From the NCBI GenBank assembly GCA_963832245.1, contig CAWHTG010000004.1, positions 2,170,001-2,234,000 on the forward strand: DNA of 64,000 nucleotides. The letters are read 5' to 3'. Shown here one piece after another: positions 1-7,497 of the stretch (the first letter of the stretch is position 1; each line of letters opens with the position of its first letter). The position numbers were made by a program, and so were the translations under genes. The notes beneath the pieces were generated by a model. It was given only the letters and a program-made list of their open reading frames with translations, did no database searches and was not told the DNA's origin. The DNA comes from JABDBE01 sp963832245 (lineage in GTDB: Bacteria; Acidobacteriota; Terriglobia; Terriglobales; Acidobacteriaceae).

Positions 1-900
1 GGTAACGGGAATCGGAACCCCAAGGATTAGGATTGAGGTTTCCGCCTGCGATGAAAAGTAACTCGGACCAGCGAACAACGACATGCTGGTGTGCGCACTG
101 GGAGCAAAGGTATAGAAAATCTCCAGCGACGGGTTGTCGGCGCCTTCTTTTGTGTGGCCGCTGGTGACGATTCGTTGAAACGTGCCCGTAACTCCCAGCC
201 AGTTGTTGCCATACACCCGGTGCTGAATGTACGCGCTGCCCGTGCCGGCGTTGGAGTTAAATAGTGGCTGACTGGGCCCCACCTGCACATTGGCGAAGTT
301 GCCCTTGCTGAAGGAACCGCCAAATCCCATTATCGTGCTATCACTCGCTTGATAGACCAGGTTGAGCGTGGTGAAGCTAGTCGTTACCACTGTTTGCGTA
401 GTCAGGATCGACTCATTGGGCTGTTGAATCACATTTCCGGTCGAGGCCGCGGGGTTAACGTCCAGCCCGGTGAACCAACTGTTCGTGCGCAGGAATCGTT
501 CGCCGAGCTGCAGGGTAAGTCTTTCCGTGATTCGATATTGCAGACTATCGAGAGAAGTCTGCGTAAGTTGGCTCCCAGTCTGCGGCGAGTTGGTATATCC
601 AGGTGAGTACTGCAGCATGAAGGAAGCCCGCGGCCTGTGCTCGATAATGGCTATGTTGGGCGCGACCGTGTAACTCCCGACATTGTCCTGGCTGCTGTTA
701 TTTGACGAGGTGGTCCCATAATAATTACCGCCGACACTCACCCCCAACGAAAGCTCGTTCTCCCCAGACTCGCTGAGGGTGCCGAGGGGACCGGTCTCTC
801 CATTGAGCCCAACTGGCAGCCACGGGGTATTCGGATTCTGACACCAGGCGCGCCCAACAGGGAACGCGCTCAGAAGAACAATAAGAACTAATCTTTTCAT
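1..900 (-). CDS. Outer-membrane beta-barrel protein, EPS-associated (copy A, 3' end cut by window edge)
   Basis: The frame is open from an ATG at 900 down to base 1 (300 codons) with no stop, so the C-terminus lies outside the window. The N-terminus MKRLVLIVLLSAFPVGRAWC is a signal peptide. The rest alternates polar and hydrophobic residues in short Tyr/Ser/Thr/Gly-rich strands typical of an outer-membrane barrel. Its layout matches the complete barrel at 11063-12415: an early block with a Y/FSPG motif, then 'SLD..YRITERLTLQLGERFLRT', then 'GGSFSKGNF' and later 'LFAGPSYFSS'. It lies 7 bp downstream of the OPX gene, so it is probably the outer-membrane partner of polysaccharide export. The exact role is inferred; no enzymatic motif is seen. 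Confidence 0.8.
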   Translation of the reverse strand, partial: MKRLVLIVLLSAFPVGRAWCQNPNTPWLPVGLNGETGPLGTLSESGENELSLGVSVGGNYYGTTSSNNSSQDNVGSYTVAPNIAIIEHRPRASFMLQYSPGYTNSPQTGSQLTQTSLDSLQYRITERLTLQLGERFLRTNSWFTGLDVNPAASTGNVIQQPNESILTTQTVVTTSFTTLNLVYQASDSTIMGFGGSFSKGNFANVQVGPSQPLFNSNAGTGSAYIQHRVYGNNWLGVTGTFQRIVTSGHTKEGADNPSLEIFYTFAPSAHTSMSLFAGPSYFSSQAETSILILGVPIPVT

Positions 901-907
901 ACATACC

Positions 908-1570
908 TCACGGAACGATGATGATGTCGCGAGCTTGGAGCAGTATGTTTTGTTCCGGGTGTTTACCTTTGATCACCTCGGTGTAATTGAATGGAATTCG
1001 TTTTTCGCGCCCGTCGGCGCCGGTTCGCAAGATGTAAACTTTCTTTCGCTTGGCGAAAGTCTGGAATCCGCCGGCCGCCGCGATCGCATCAAGCACAGTC
1101 ATGGGCCCAGTCAATGAGGACGAACCAGCGTGCCCCACCTGCCCGAGGATGCTGTATTTCTTGCTGTTGATGTTCTGCACCATAACTGCTACTTCGGGGT
1201 CGGAGATGAAGGATGCCAGCCCCTGGGCGATTTGCGCCTGGAGCTGTTTCGGAGTTGTTCCTGCCGCTTGAATATCACCCAGCAGAGGAAGCGAGATCTT
1301 CCCATCAGAGCGGACCACCACTGCCCGAGAAATCTCGGGCTCCTTCCACACATTGACCGCCAGGACGTCCTCGCTGCCAATGACGTAATCGTTGAAATCT
1401 TTTGGGGTCATTCCGCTGCTTCCCGACGAACTAGCCGGTGCAGGAGTCGACGCCGCTGCCATTTGTTGGGTCAGTACGCTGCTCTTATCGGACTTCTGAG
1501 CCCAGCTCGGGGCAATGCAGAACACGACGACTAAGAAGAGTTTTGAGGCTTTGTGGTATGCAATGTTCAT
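908..1570 (-). CDS. Polysaccharide export (OPX/Wza-like) protein, copy A
   Basis: About 220 aa with a signal peptide (FLVVVFCIAPSWA-Q). A poly-export domain begins near 'YVIGSEDVLAVNVWKEPEISR', and an SLBB-like beta-grasp follows ('KYSILGQVGHAGSSSLTGPMTVLDAIAAAGGF'). The family forms periplasmic/outer-membrane channels that pass polysaccharide out of the cell. The ATG at 1570 is preceded by AAGGAG at a 6-nt spacing, which decides it over an upstream in-frame codon. There is no lipobox Cys at the cleavage site, so it is probably not a Wza-type lipoprotein. It is closely paralogous to the OPX gene at 10401-11066 (shared 'VNVWKEPE.SR' and 'FNYxEVIKGK') and sits in the same place in its module. 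Confidence 0.9.
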   Translation of the reverse strand: MNIAYHKASKLFLVVVFCIAPSWAQKSDKSSVLTQQMAAASTPAPASSSGSSGMTPKDFNDYVIGSEDVLAVNVWKEPEISRAVVVRSDGKISLPLLGDIQAAGTTPKQLQAQIAQGLASFISDPEVAVMVQNINSKKYSILGQVGHAGSSSLTGPMTVLDAIAAAGGFQTFAKRKKVYILRTGADGREKRIPFNYTEVIKGKHPEQNILLQARDIIIVP

Positions 1571-1609
1571 GATTGGCTCCTTCGGCAATCGATGCTGCTT
1601 TTAGTCTCC

Positions 1610-3085
1610 CTACGGGCCGATCTCTCGGTCGCGCAGGGGTGGGGGCAGCACGGCTCCCGTGGCTCGCGTGATGCCGTGCTGGCGTATCTTGTAGAGCAGG
1701 CCGCGATAACTGATGTTCAGTAAGCGAGCTGCACGTTTACGGTTCCAATGGGTTTCTTGCAATGCCCGGCTGATCGCCTGCAGTTCGGTTTCATTTTTCA
1801 GAGTGCGCAGGACCGACTGCAAGGGCGATGCATGGGATTCACCATTTGTGGGTGCGATCTCGCTGCGAGGTGCGATTGGAATTGGTGGCAGTTCTTTCAC
1901 GATGTGGTTCTTATGCCAATTGGCTCGCAATTCCGCAATCGCCGTCGCCTCGTCTGACATGACCAGATACCGCTTCACAAAATTTTCCAGCTCCCGTAAA
2001 TTGCCCGGCCATGGATAGTGCAAACAGGCGTCAATTAAAGCCGGCGAAAACTGAACCGGGGGCAGGGCGTACTGTGCCGCAAGCCGAGCCATGAAGTGGC
2101 GCAGCAGCACAGGAATCTCTGTCTGGCGCTCCCGTAGGGGAGGCAAAAAAATGGTAAAGGCACTCAGGCGGTAATACAGGTCTTCTCTGAACCTGCGGTC
2201 GACGATGGCCTCGTGAACGTCGACGTTGGTGGCTGCCAGAACGCGCACGTCAACGTCAATCATGTTATCGCCGCCTAAACGGAAGAATTGTTTGTCTTGG
2301 AGCACGTGCAGCAACTTGGCCTGAAGATTGGGCGGGATCTCGGCGACTTCGTCCAGAAGAATGGTCCCTTCGTTGCAAAGTTCGAACTTGCCCGGTTTGG
2401 TTCGCATGGCTCCGGTAAAGGCGCCCCGTTCATAACCGAAGAGTTCGCTCTCCAATAGTTCGCCAGGCAAAGCGGCACAGTTAACCTTTAAGAATTTTTG
2501 CTGGGATCGCGAAGACAACTTATGGATCAGGTGAGCAGTAACTTCTTTCCCCGTTCCGCTCTCGCCGAGAATCAGCACGGGGACGTTGATGTTTGCCAGA
2601 AGGTCGGCCTGAATTCGGACCTTGCGCATGGCCGGACTGGCCGCCACAAAGAAAACGTCGTCGCCCAAGTGTTCGATAATTTCGCGGTTGTCGCCTCCTC
2701 CATTGGTGCTGAGCTTTGGACCAAGGCACCGCAATAGCACCTGCCGCAACTCGAGTTCCTGCAGAGGAATCGTCAAGTAATCCCGGGCCCCGAGACGGAT
2801 GGCCTCTACTACTTGCCTGGTATCGCTTGAGGCCAAGAGCACTACGATGGCGAGCTCTGGGCGGGTGGTGCGGATTTCCTGCAACACCTGCAAGCTTGCC
2901 GCATGATTTCCGTTGCCAAACTCCAGCAGAACTAAATCCGGAGAAGGACTGTTGTGTACCTTCCTCACCGCGTCAGCGCCGATGGCGGTTTCTTCTGCGC
3001 GGCAGGAAGTTTCCGCCAGCATGGCTGTTACGGTACGCATTACGGCCAGGTCGTTGCCTACGACGAGAATGTGTGGCGAGATCAT
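1610..3085 (-). CDS. NtrC-family regulator with degenerate receiver, AAA+ and Fis HTH (copy A)
   Basis: 491 aa. Residues 1-120 form a receiver-like fold, about 150-380 a sigma-54 AAA+ domain, and about 430-480 a Fis-type HTH ('NRKRAARLLNISYRGLLYKI'). The Walker A (GESGTGKE), the GAFTGA loop ('YERGAFTGAMR') and Walker B ('ILLDEVAEI') are intact, so it should be able to remodel sigma-54 RNA polymerase. In the receiver the phospho-acceptor Asp is Glu ('DLVLLEFGNGN') and the conserved Lys is Ile ('YLTIPL'), so normal phosphorylation is unlikely. The ATG at 3085 has GAGG 8 nt upstream. It sits 74 bp after the NusG-like gene and upstream of the OPX gene, and probably controls EPS genes. Confidence 0.9.
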   Translation of the reverse strand: MISPHILVVGNDLAVMRTVTAMLAETSCRAEETAIGADAVRKVHNSPSPDLVLLEFGNGNHAASLQVLQEIRTTRPELAIVVLLASSDTRQVVEAIRLGARDYLTIPLQELELRQVLLRCLGPKLSTNGGGDNREIIEHLGDDVFFVAASPAMRKVRIQADLLANINVPVLILGESGTGKEVTAHLIHKLSSRSQQKFLKVNCAALPGELLESELFGYERGAFTGAMRTKPGKFELCNEGTILLDEVAEIPPNLQAKLLHVLQDKQFFRLGGDNMIDVDVRVLAATNVDVHEAIVDRRFREDLYYRLSAFTIFLPPLRERQTEIPVLLRHFMARLAAQYALPPVQFSPALIDACLHYPWPGNLRELENFVKRYLVMSDEATAIAELRANWHKNHIVKELPPIPIAPRSEIAPTNGESHASPLQSVLRTLKNETELQAISRALQETHWNRKRAARLLNISYRGLLYKIRQHGITRATGAVLPPPLRDREIGP

Positions 3086-3159
3086 GACTCTAACCTCGGG
3101 GGTTCCAGTTTCTTAGGTGGAGAGCACGGGAACTTGCTTAGAGAAGAAATAAAGATGTT

Positions 3160-3723
3160 CTAGATGGGCTGGACTTGGTAACCGTCGATATTGACTGCCA
3201 CGGAGCGCTGAATGGGTTCCACAGAAATCACCAGGGTGCGATTTCCCTTACGTGCGACCAGGATGCCTTCCATGCCATCAAGAGATCCCCCACGGACTCG
3301 GACCCGTTGACCGACCTTCAAGAAAGGATAGACGGTGTAAGGAAGGTTGCCCGAGAGCAGCGTGCGGATACTGTCGACTTGACTTTCGGGAATAGGCACG
3401 CCCTCTCCGCGAACGCCTACGAAACGCAAAACCCCGTTCACGCGTAAAACTTTGGCCCAGGTCTCAGGCACGAGACACACATTGACGAAGGCGTAACAGG
3501 AGAACAGAGGAACTTCCACTACCTTGCGTCGGTCGCTCCAGCGATGAACTTCGGAAACCAAAGGAAGAAAGGTGTCGATTCCCTCGCTTTTCAGATGAGA
3601 AACGACCGCCTTCTCGTGCTGAGCCCGAGTATGAATCGCGTACCACTGCGGTTGCGCGTCAGCGCTGGCACCAATCCATCCCCGTGCGGCGTACGATTCA
3701 CTGAATTGGTTGCTACTGCTCAC
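3160..3723 (-). CDS. NusG paralogue (RfaH/UpxY/LoaP-like transcription antiterminator), copy A
   Basis: About 187 aa: an NGN domain ('WYAIHTRAQHEKAVVSHLKSEGIDTFLPL') followed by a C-terminal KOW-like domain ('KVGQRVRVRGGSLDGMEGILVARKGNRTLVISVEPIQRSVAVNI'). Specialised NusG paralogues of this kind bind elongating RNA polymerase and carry it through long polysaccharide operons. I chose the GTG at 3723 because GGAGG lies 8 nt upstream and because the resulting N-terminus (xSSSNQ) lines up with MSAGNQ of the paralogue at 8256-8810. Upstream in-frame codons have no Shine-Dalgarno. It is the first gene of module A. Confidence 0.9.
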   Translation of the reverse strand: MSSSNQFSESYAARGWIGASADAQPQWYAIHTRAQHEKAVVSHLKSEGIDTFLPLVSEVHRWSDRRKVVEVPLFSCYAFVNVCLVPETWAKVLRVNGVLRFVGVRGEGVPIPESQVDSIRTLLSGNLPYTVYPFLKVGQRVRVRGGSLDGMEGILVARKGNRTLVISVEPIQRSVAVNIDGYQVQPI

Positions 3724-3947
3724 ACGTCTTCCCTCCGAGTCACATTGGACTCCATGCATCTGAAGTTTTCGGGTAGTCAATGCTCGTTCAGGTCATTCTT
3801 GCGGGGGAAGCAAGGTTCTCATTGCTTTGAGAACAGCACGCTGAACGATCATGCAATGTGCCAAAGATTAGGCAACATCGCAAGTATCTTCAAGATTAGG
3901 AAACTCTCTGGAATGCAATACCTACAGTGATTTAGACTTAGCTACTA

Positions 3948-3970
3948 ACTACTATTGACCGTGTAGTAGT
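3948..3970. promoter_or_regulatory. Inverted repeat, possible regulator binding site upstream of module A
   Basis: The arms ACTACTA (3948-3954) and TAGTAGT (3964-3970) are perfect complements around a 9-nt centre, and a further CTACTA lies just upstream at 3942-3947. The spacing of half-sites is compatible with a dimeric HTH protein. There is no direct evidence of which protein binds. It lies about 225-250 bp upstream of the NusG-like start at 3723. Confidence 0.3.
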
Positions 3971-4158
3971 AAATTCCCTAGGTAAATAGTTGCGCTTTTT
4001 TGGGAACTGGTTGGGGACCGTAAGACGAGCTTTCGGGGTCATCGCACAGAAACTGGGAGGGCTAGGTTAAAAACTGTACCCCGTAGATTCCAAAGCGAGA
4101 TAGCTAGAAGCTGGGGAGTCTTAAGGCATTTCTTTTATCCACAAATCATGCGAAAGCG

Positions 4159-4187
4159 TTGACAGCCGCGTGCCTATGCGGTAGCAT
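4159..4187 (+). promoter_or_regulatory. Sigma-70-type promoter for the NarL-like regulator
   Basis: TTGACA at 4159-4164 is a perfect -35 box. After exactly 17 bp comes TAGCAT at 4182-4187 (4 of 6 matches to TATAAT). Transcription would begin near 4194, giving a leader of about 70 nt before the ATG at 4262. Within the window this is one of the best-scoring promoters by eye. Confidence 0.6.
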
Positions 4188-4261
4188 TTGCCCTTCAGTT
4201 TCTCCCCCGAAAGCCCCTCCCCGAGCTGAGTCATATTCTGGACGTGGAGATTCGTGTCCGC

Positions 4262-4975
4262 ATGGGCGCAGAATTCAAAGTTCTCCTTGCCGATGTCAGC
4301 AAAATGGATTGCCAGCTTCTGGCGAATGCCATGCAGCGGCACAGCCGTTTTCGGGTAATGGGCTGTGTGACCAGCGCCGCGGAAGCAAGTTCAGCGATTT
4401 GCCAGAGCCACCCGGATATAGCCGTAATCAGCACGCGCCTCCAGGATGGAGCTCTTGCTGGCCTGCTGCTGCTGCGCAGGCTGCGTGCCTTGCAGATGCG
4501 CTGCCACGTCATCATGCTGCTGGACGACAATAATCCCGAACTGGTTGTCGAGGCATTTCGCAACGGCGCACGGGGTATCTTCTGCCGAACGGGATCGTTT
4601 CGAGAGCTACGCAAGTGCATGGAGCGCGTTCATGAGGGTCAGATCTGGGCGACAAATCCACAAGCGGAATGCGTCGTGCAAGCCTTGATGCGGGCACCGG
4701 CGCCTAGCATAACCAGGCCCGACGTGACCACGATTTTGAGCAAACGCGAAGAGCAAGTCGCCCGGCTGGTAGCCTCTGGCTTATCCAATCGCGAGATATC
4801 CAAGAAGCTGGGTCTCAGCCAACATACCGTGAAGAATTACTTGTTTCGCGTTTTCGAGAAGTTGGGTTTCTCCACGCGCATTGAACTGGTGTTGTACATA
4901 TTGAGCCAGGCCAAACGGCCAGTGGTGGCTGACAGCTCCGAAGTTCCATCAGAGCCGGCAGAACTAAGCGCCTAG
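4262..4975 (+). CDS. NarL/LuxR-type response regulator with Ser at the phospho-acceptor site
   Basis: About 237 aa: an N-terminal receiver-like fold and a C-terminal GerE/LuxR HTH ('LSKREEQVARLVASGLSNREISKKLGLSQHTVKNYLFRVFEKLGFSTRIELVLYI'). At the strand-3 position where Asp is normally phosphorylated the sequence is 'DIAVISTRLQDG', with Ser in place of Asp, so it is probably an orphan regulator not driven by a histidine kinase. The start is uncertain: GTG at 4244 or ATG at 4262. I chose ATG because it places the receiver as in its paralogues. It stands alone on the plus strand with its own promoter. Paralogues are at 5532-6269 and 6433-7497. Confidence 0.85.
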   Translation: MGAEFKVLLADVSKMDCQLLANAMQRHSRFRVMGCVTSAAEASSAICQSHPDIAVISTRLQDGALAGLLLLRRLRALQMRCHVIMLLDDNNPELVVEAFRNGARGIFCRTGSFRELRKCMERVHEGQIWATNPQAECVVQALMRAPAPSITRPDVTTILSKREEQVARLVASGLSNREISKKLGLSQHTVKNYLFRVFEKLGFSTRIELVLYILSQAKRPVVADSSEVPSEPAELSA

Positions 4976-5007
4976 AAATTCTCGATTTCGCATTCGCGCA
5001 TCGCGCG

Positions 5008-5349
5008 CTATGCCCGTTGAGAACCGACTCCTTCCCAGCGATTGTCGTGCAGAGTAAATTCGCCCCGTACAGCAACTCCTGTTTGTTCCGCCCTCTGTGT
5101 TACACGAACAACTTTCCCGGTAGCCTGTAACCGCACGCGCTGCAGGGTATTTCTTTCCAGCGGAGGAAGGTGGATCTCGAGGCCGACCTTTGTGCCGACT
5201 GGAAGCCGCAGATTGCAGGTAAGGAAAGCTCCGACGGTACTGATATCGCGAGTGCGGCCGACGTCTTCTCGCTTCGCCCCGGACGCGTCTGTCCACCTGA
5301 TGATTACCGGAGCGTGTAAGAGAAATCGAACAGCCGCTCTCTTCTCCAT
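5008..5349 (-). CDS. PilZ domain protein (c-di-GMP receptor)
   Basis: About 113 aa, essentially a single PilZ domain. It has both nucleotide-binding signatures: RxxxR in 'KRAAVRF' and DxSxxG in 'RDISTVGAF'. PilZ proteins bind cyclic di-GMP and commonly control EPS synthesis or motility. The ATG at 5349 has GGGAGG at a 4-nt spacing (an in-frame TTG 21 bp upstream is less likely). It lies between two NarL-type regulators and is convergent with the one ending at 4975, 32 bp away. This suggests that c-di-GMP is one input into the EPS control island; its target is unknown. Confidence 0.85.
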   Translation of the reverse strand: MEKRAAVRFLLHAPVIIRWTDASGAKREDVGRTRDISTVGAFLTCNLRLPVGTKVGLEIHLPPLERNTLQRVRLQATGKVVRVTQRAEQTGVAVRGEFTLHDNRWEGVGSQRA

Positions 5350-5531
5350 GGATCCTCCCACGGAATTCAATTTGATTGGTGTGGGGCCGCTTAATAGAAG
5401 ATGCTGTGCAATTTGACTTCCAGTGCTGTTGCGTATAACGACGACGGATGTGACCGATAGTTTGGATCAACCAACCGTGTATAGAAGTTCGAAGCCGTCG
5501 CACCAAGGACGAGCCGCAATACGTCGAACGA

Positions 5532-6269
5532 TCACGTTTGCGGTCTCTGGCTCGAAGCGTAGATCACTACCTCGACTCGACTGGATACTCCGAGCTTGTT
5601 GAAGATACGGAATACATAATTCTTCACGGTGTTCTCGCTAATTTCCAGCTCACGTGCAATCTCACTGTTGGTAAGGCCCTCGGCCAGCCAGCGAACCACA
5701 TCCTCTTCGCGTTTGGAAAGCAGGTTTGCCCCTTTGGTATCCACCAGCCGTGTGGTCGGCGCGTCCGACAACGCTTCCAGCAAGAACTGAAACTGAGGGC
5801 TGCTGACCCACAGTTGGCCCTCGTGCACTCGACGTACGCACTTGCCGAGCATTTTCAGCGGATCATTGCGGCTGAAAACGCCTCGAGCTCCGCTGCGAAA
5901 AGCCTCCACCACCGAGTCGCGTTCGCTACCATCCAGCAGCATAATGGGGCGAGTCTTGGGGAGTGCAACGCGCAATTCCTTCAGCACAGCCAAGCCTCGG
6001 CCCGCACTGCCTTCCAAGTTTTCACTCAATATTGTGATTTCAGGCTGGAGTTTCAGAACTTCGGTGACGACGGATGTCCCGCTCACGTCGTTGACGGTCA
6101 GCCCACGATCGCGGCGCAGCGCATCAGCAATCAGATGCCCGGTCAGGGGCGTGCTATCAGCCACCAATACACTGATCGTTTTATTCCTGATTTCCGGATT
6201 GCCCCTTTGACCCATCGAACAAGATCCCCATTCTACATGGCCGGGGCGCCGACTACGTTCGAAAAGCAT
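5532..6269 (-). CDS. NarL/LuxR-type response regulator with Ser at the phospho-acceptor site
   Basis: 245 aa: a receiver-like domain ('ISVLVADSTPLTGHLIADALRRD...') and a LuxR HTH ('LLSKREEDVVRWLAEGLTNSEIARELEISENTVKNYVFRIFNKLGVSSRVEVV'). The strand-3 motif reads 'EITILSENLEG', with Ser for Asp, and the strand-5 Lys region reads 'GVFSRND', so the phospho-relay site is lost. The ATG at 6269 follows a GGAAGGAAGAGG stretch that can serve as Shine-Dalgarno; an internal ATG at 6215 is an alternative. It is on the minus strand, downstream of the related Sel1-containing regulator, with 163 bp between them. Confidence 0.85.
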   Translation of the reverse strand: MLFERSRRPGHVEWGSCSMGQRGNPEIRNKTISVLVADSTPLTGHLIADALRRDRGLTVNDVSGTSVVTEVLKLQPEITILSENLEGSAGRGLAVLKELRVALPKTRPIMLLDGSERDSVVEAFRSGARGVFSRNDPLKMLGKCVRRVHEGQLWVSSPQFQFLLEALSDAPTTRLVDTKGANLLSKREEDVVRWLAEGLTNSEIARELEISENTVKNYVFRIFNKLGVSSRVEVVIYASSQRPQT

Positions 6270-6432
6270 CCTCTTCCTTCCACTTCAAGTCAAGCCGTTT
6301 AATTCCCGAGAGGTCTTGTGGAGAAGAGGCTTGGTCGCGATACCCATAGGTATGGCGCCTAATAGATGTGAAGAATGCCTCAAACGTGGGTTGGGAGTGC
6401 AACTATCAACCGTGAACCCCATCCGTCCACAA

Positions 6433-7497
6433 TCAGGCAGTAGTTGCGCTCTTCTTTTGTGTGTGCGGGTTTTCTGTCTGCGGACGTTCCGAAGAATCTT
6501 CGATCGCCGAAGGTTGAAACCTCTTTGTTTTTCTCATCCACTCTGCTGCTTTTTGTTCGGCTTCGAACAATTGTTCCATTGTCATCGTCTTGTTGACATC
6601 ATCTTTCGCTCTGGTGATCTGTTCATTGACGATCAGGTACCACGTATACGCGTCCACCAGATCCGTCGGGCCCGATCGTCGAGCCGAGTAAGTTTGTGCC
6701 AAGGCGAGTTGAGCGGTCGGCAAGCCCTCCTCGGCTGCTTTTCGCCAAATAGTCAGAGTAGCTTCATCGTAGTGATGACCATTGGTCGGATTCGCCCACA
6801 GAGATGGGAGCAGCGATGGCGCGGAACTGGTTTGGTTTAGCGTCATGAACAACAGCTCAACCCGGCTCGAGACACCCAACTTGTCGAACACTCGAAACAA
6901 ATAATTTTTAATGGTGTGCTGGCTCAGACCCAGGCGTTCGGCGATTTCCCGGTTGGTGAGTCCTTCAGCCAGGCTGCGAACGACCTCCATCTCGCGCTTC
7001 GAAAGGAGGTCCAAACCATTGGCGTCGACTGCACGGACTATGGGTGAAGAGGCGAGCGCTTCCACGGCAAACGACATCTGCACACTGTTGGCCCAGATTT
7101 GGCCTTCATGGACGCTGCGTACGCACTTGCAGAGCGACTCCATGGAATCGTGCCGGCTGAAGATCCCTCTAGCGCCAGCGCGGAAGGCGTGCAAAATGAC
7201 CTCGCGCTTCGAAGAGTCGAGCAGCATCACCCCGCGGATCTGAGGATGCGAGGCCCGGAGTTCACGCAAAATTTCAAAGGCCCGGTGGGGTTGTTCGTCC
7301 AAGCTGGAACTTACCAGCAACACATCTGTTTTGTGCCCAGCCGCGGTGGCAACCAGAGAATTGGAATCGCAATCGGCACCGATCACGTCCAGCCCGGACT
7401 CCCGCCTCAGGGCATCGGCGAGCAGTTGAGTGTGGATCTGCGTGTTGTCAGCAACCAGTACGCGAATCCGATTGTTCCCCGCACGTTGAGTTTCCAT
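6433..7497 (-). CDS. NarL/LuxR-type regulator with C-terminal Sel1-like repeats
   Basis: About 354 aa in three parts: a receiver-like domain (about 10-125), a LuxR HTH (about 150-210, 'LLSKREMEVVRSLAEGLTNREIAERLGLSQHTIKNYLFRVFDKLGVSSRVELL') and a C-terminal Sel1-like section ('ATLTIWRKAAEEGLPTAQLALAQTYSARRSG.TDLVDAYTWYLI'). The acceptor site is 'DVLLVSSSLDE', again Ser for Asp. The ATG at 7497 has GGGAG 7 nt upstream, preferred over an upstream TTG. Sel1 repeats usually bind proteins, so the tail may let a partner replace phosphorylation as the signal; that is inference. The tail is absent from the two neighbouring paralogues. Confidence 0.85.
   Translation of the reverse strand: METQRAGNNRIRVLVADNTQIHTQLLADALRRESGLDVIGADCDSNSLVATAAGHKTDVLLVSSSLDEQPHRAFEILRELRASHPQIRGVMLLDSSKREVILHAFRAGARGIFSRHDSMESLCKCVRSVHEGQIWANSVQMSFAVEALASSPIVRAVDANGLDLLSKREMEVVRSLAEGLTNREIAERLGLSQHTIKNYLFRVFDKLGVSSRVELLFMTLNQTSSAPSLLPSLWANPTNGHHYDEATLTIWRKAAEEGLPTAQLALAQTYSARRSGPTDLVDAYTWYLIVNEQITRAKDDVNKTMTMEQLFEAEQKAAEWMRKTKRFQPSAIEDSSERPQTENPHTQKKSATTA

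Larger units (their letters stand above)
3724..4261. other. Divergent intergenic control region, about 540 bp
   Basis: This gene-free stretch separates the minus-strand NusG/NtrC/OPX module from the plus-strand NarL-type regulator. It is locally AT-richer than the flanking genes. It holds a 7-bp inverted repeat around 3948-3970 and a good sigma-70-type promoter at 4159-4187, both listed separately. I see no convincing open frame with a ribosome-binding site, no tRNA and no -24/-12 box with correct spacing. Confidence 0.6.

Noticed and set aside
3852..3863. TGCAATGTGCCA looks like a sigma-54 -24/-12 promoter on the minus strand.
   Set aside because: The spacing between the GG and GC elements is only 6 nt instead of 10, so it cannot work as a -24/-12 promoter.
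4177..4187. TGCGGTAGCAT resembles the RfaH ops element (GGCGGTAGC).
   Set aside because: It overlaps the -10 box of a good TTGACA-17-TAGCAT promoter and lies before a regulator gene, not in an EPS leader; the transcribed RNA would not include it as a pause site.
5538..6302. Long open frame on the plus strand (254 residues).
   Set aside because: It is antisense to the NarL-type regulator at 5532-6269, which has clear domains; the translation shows no recognisable domain.
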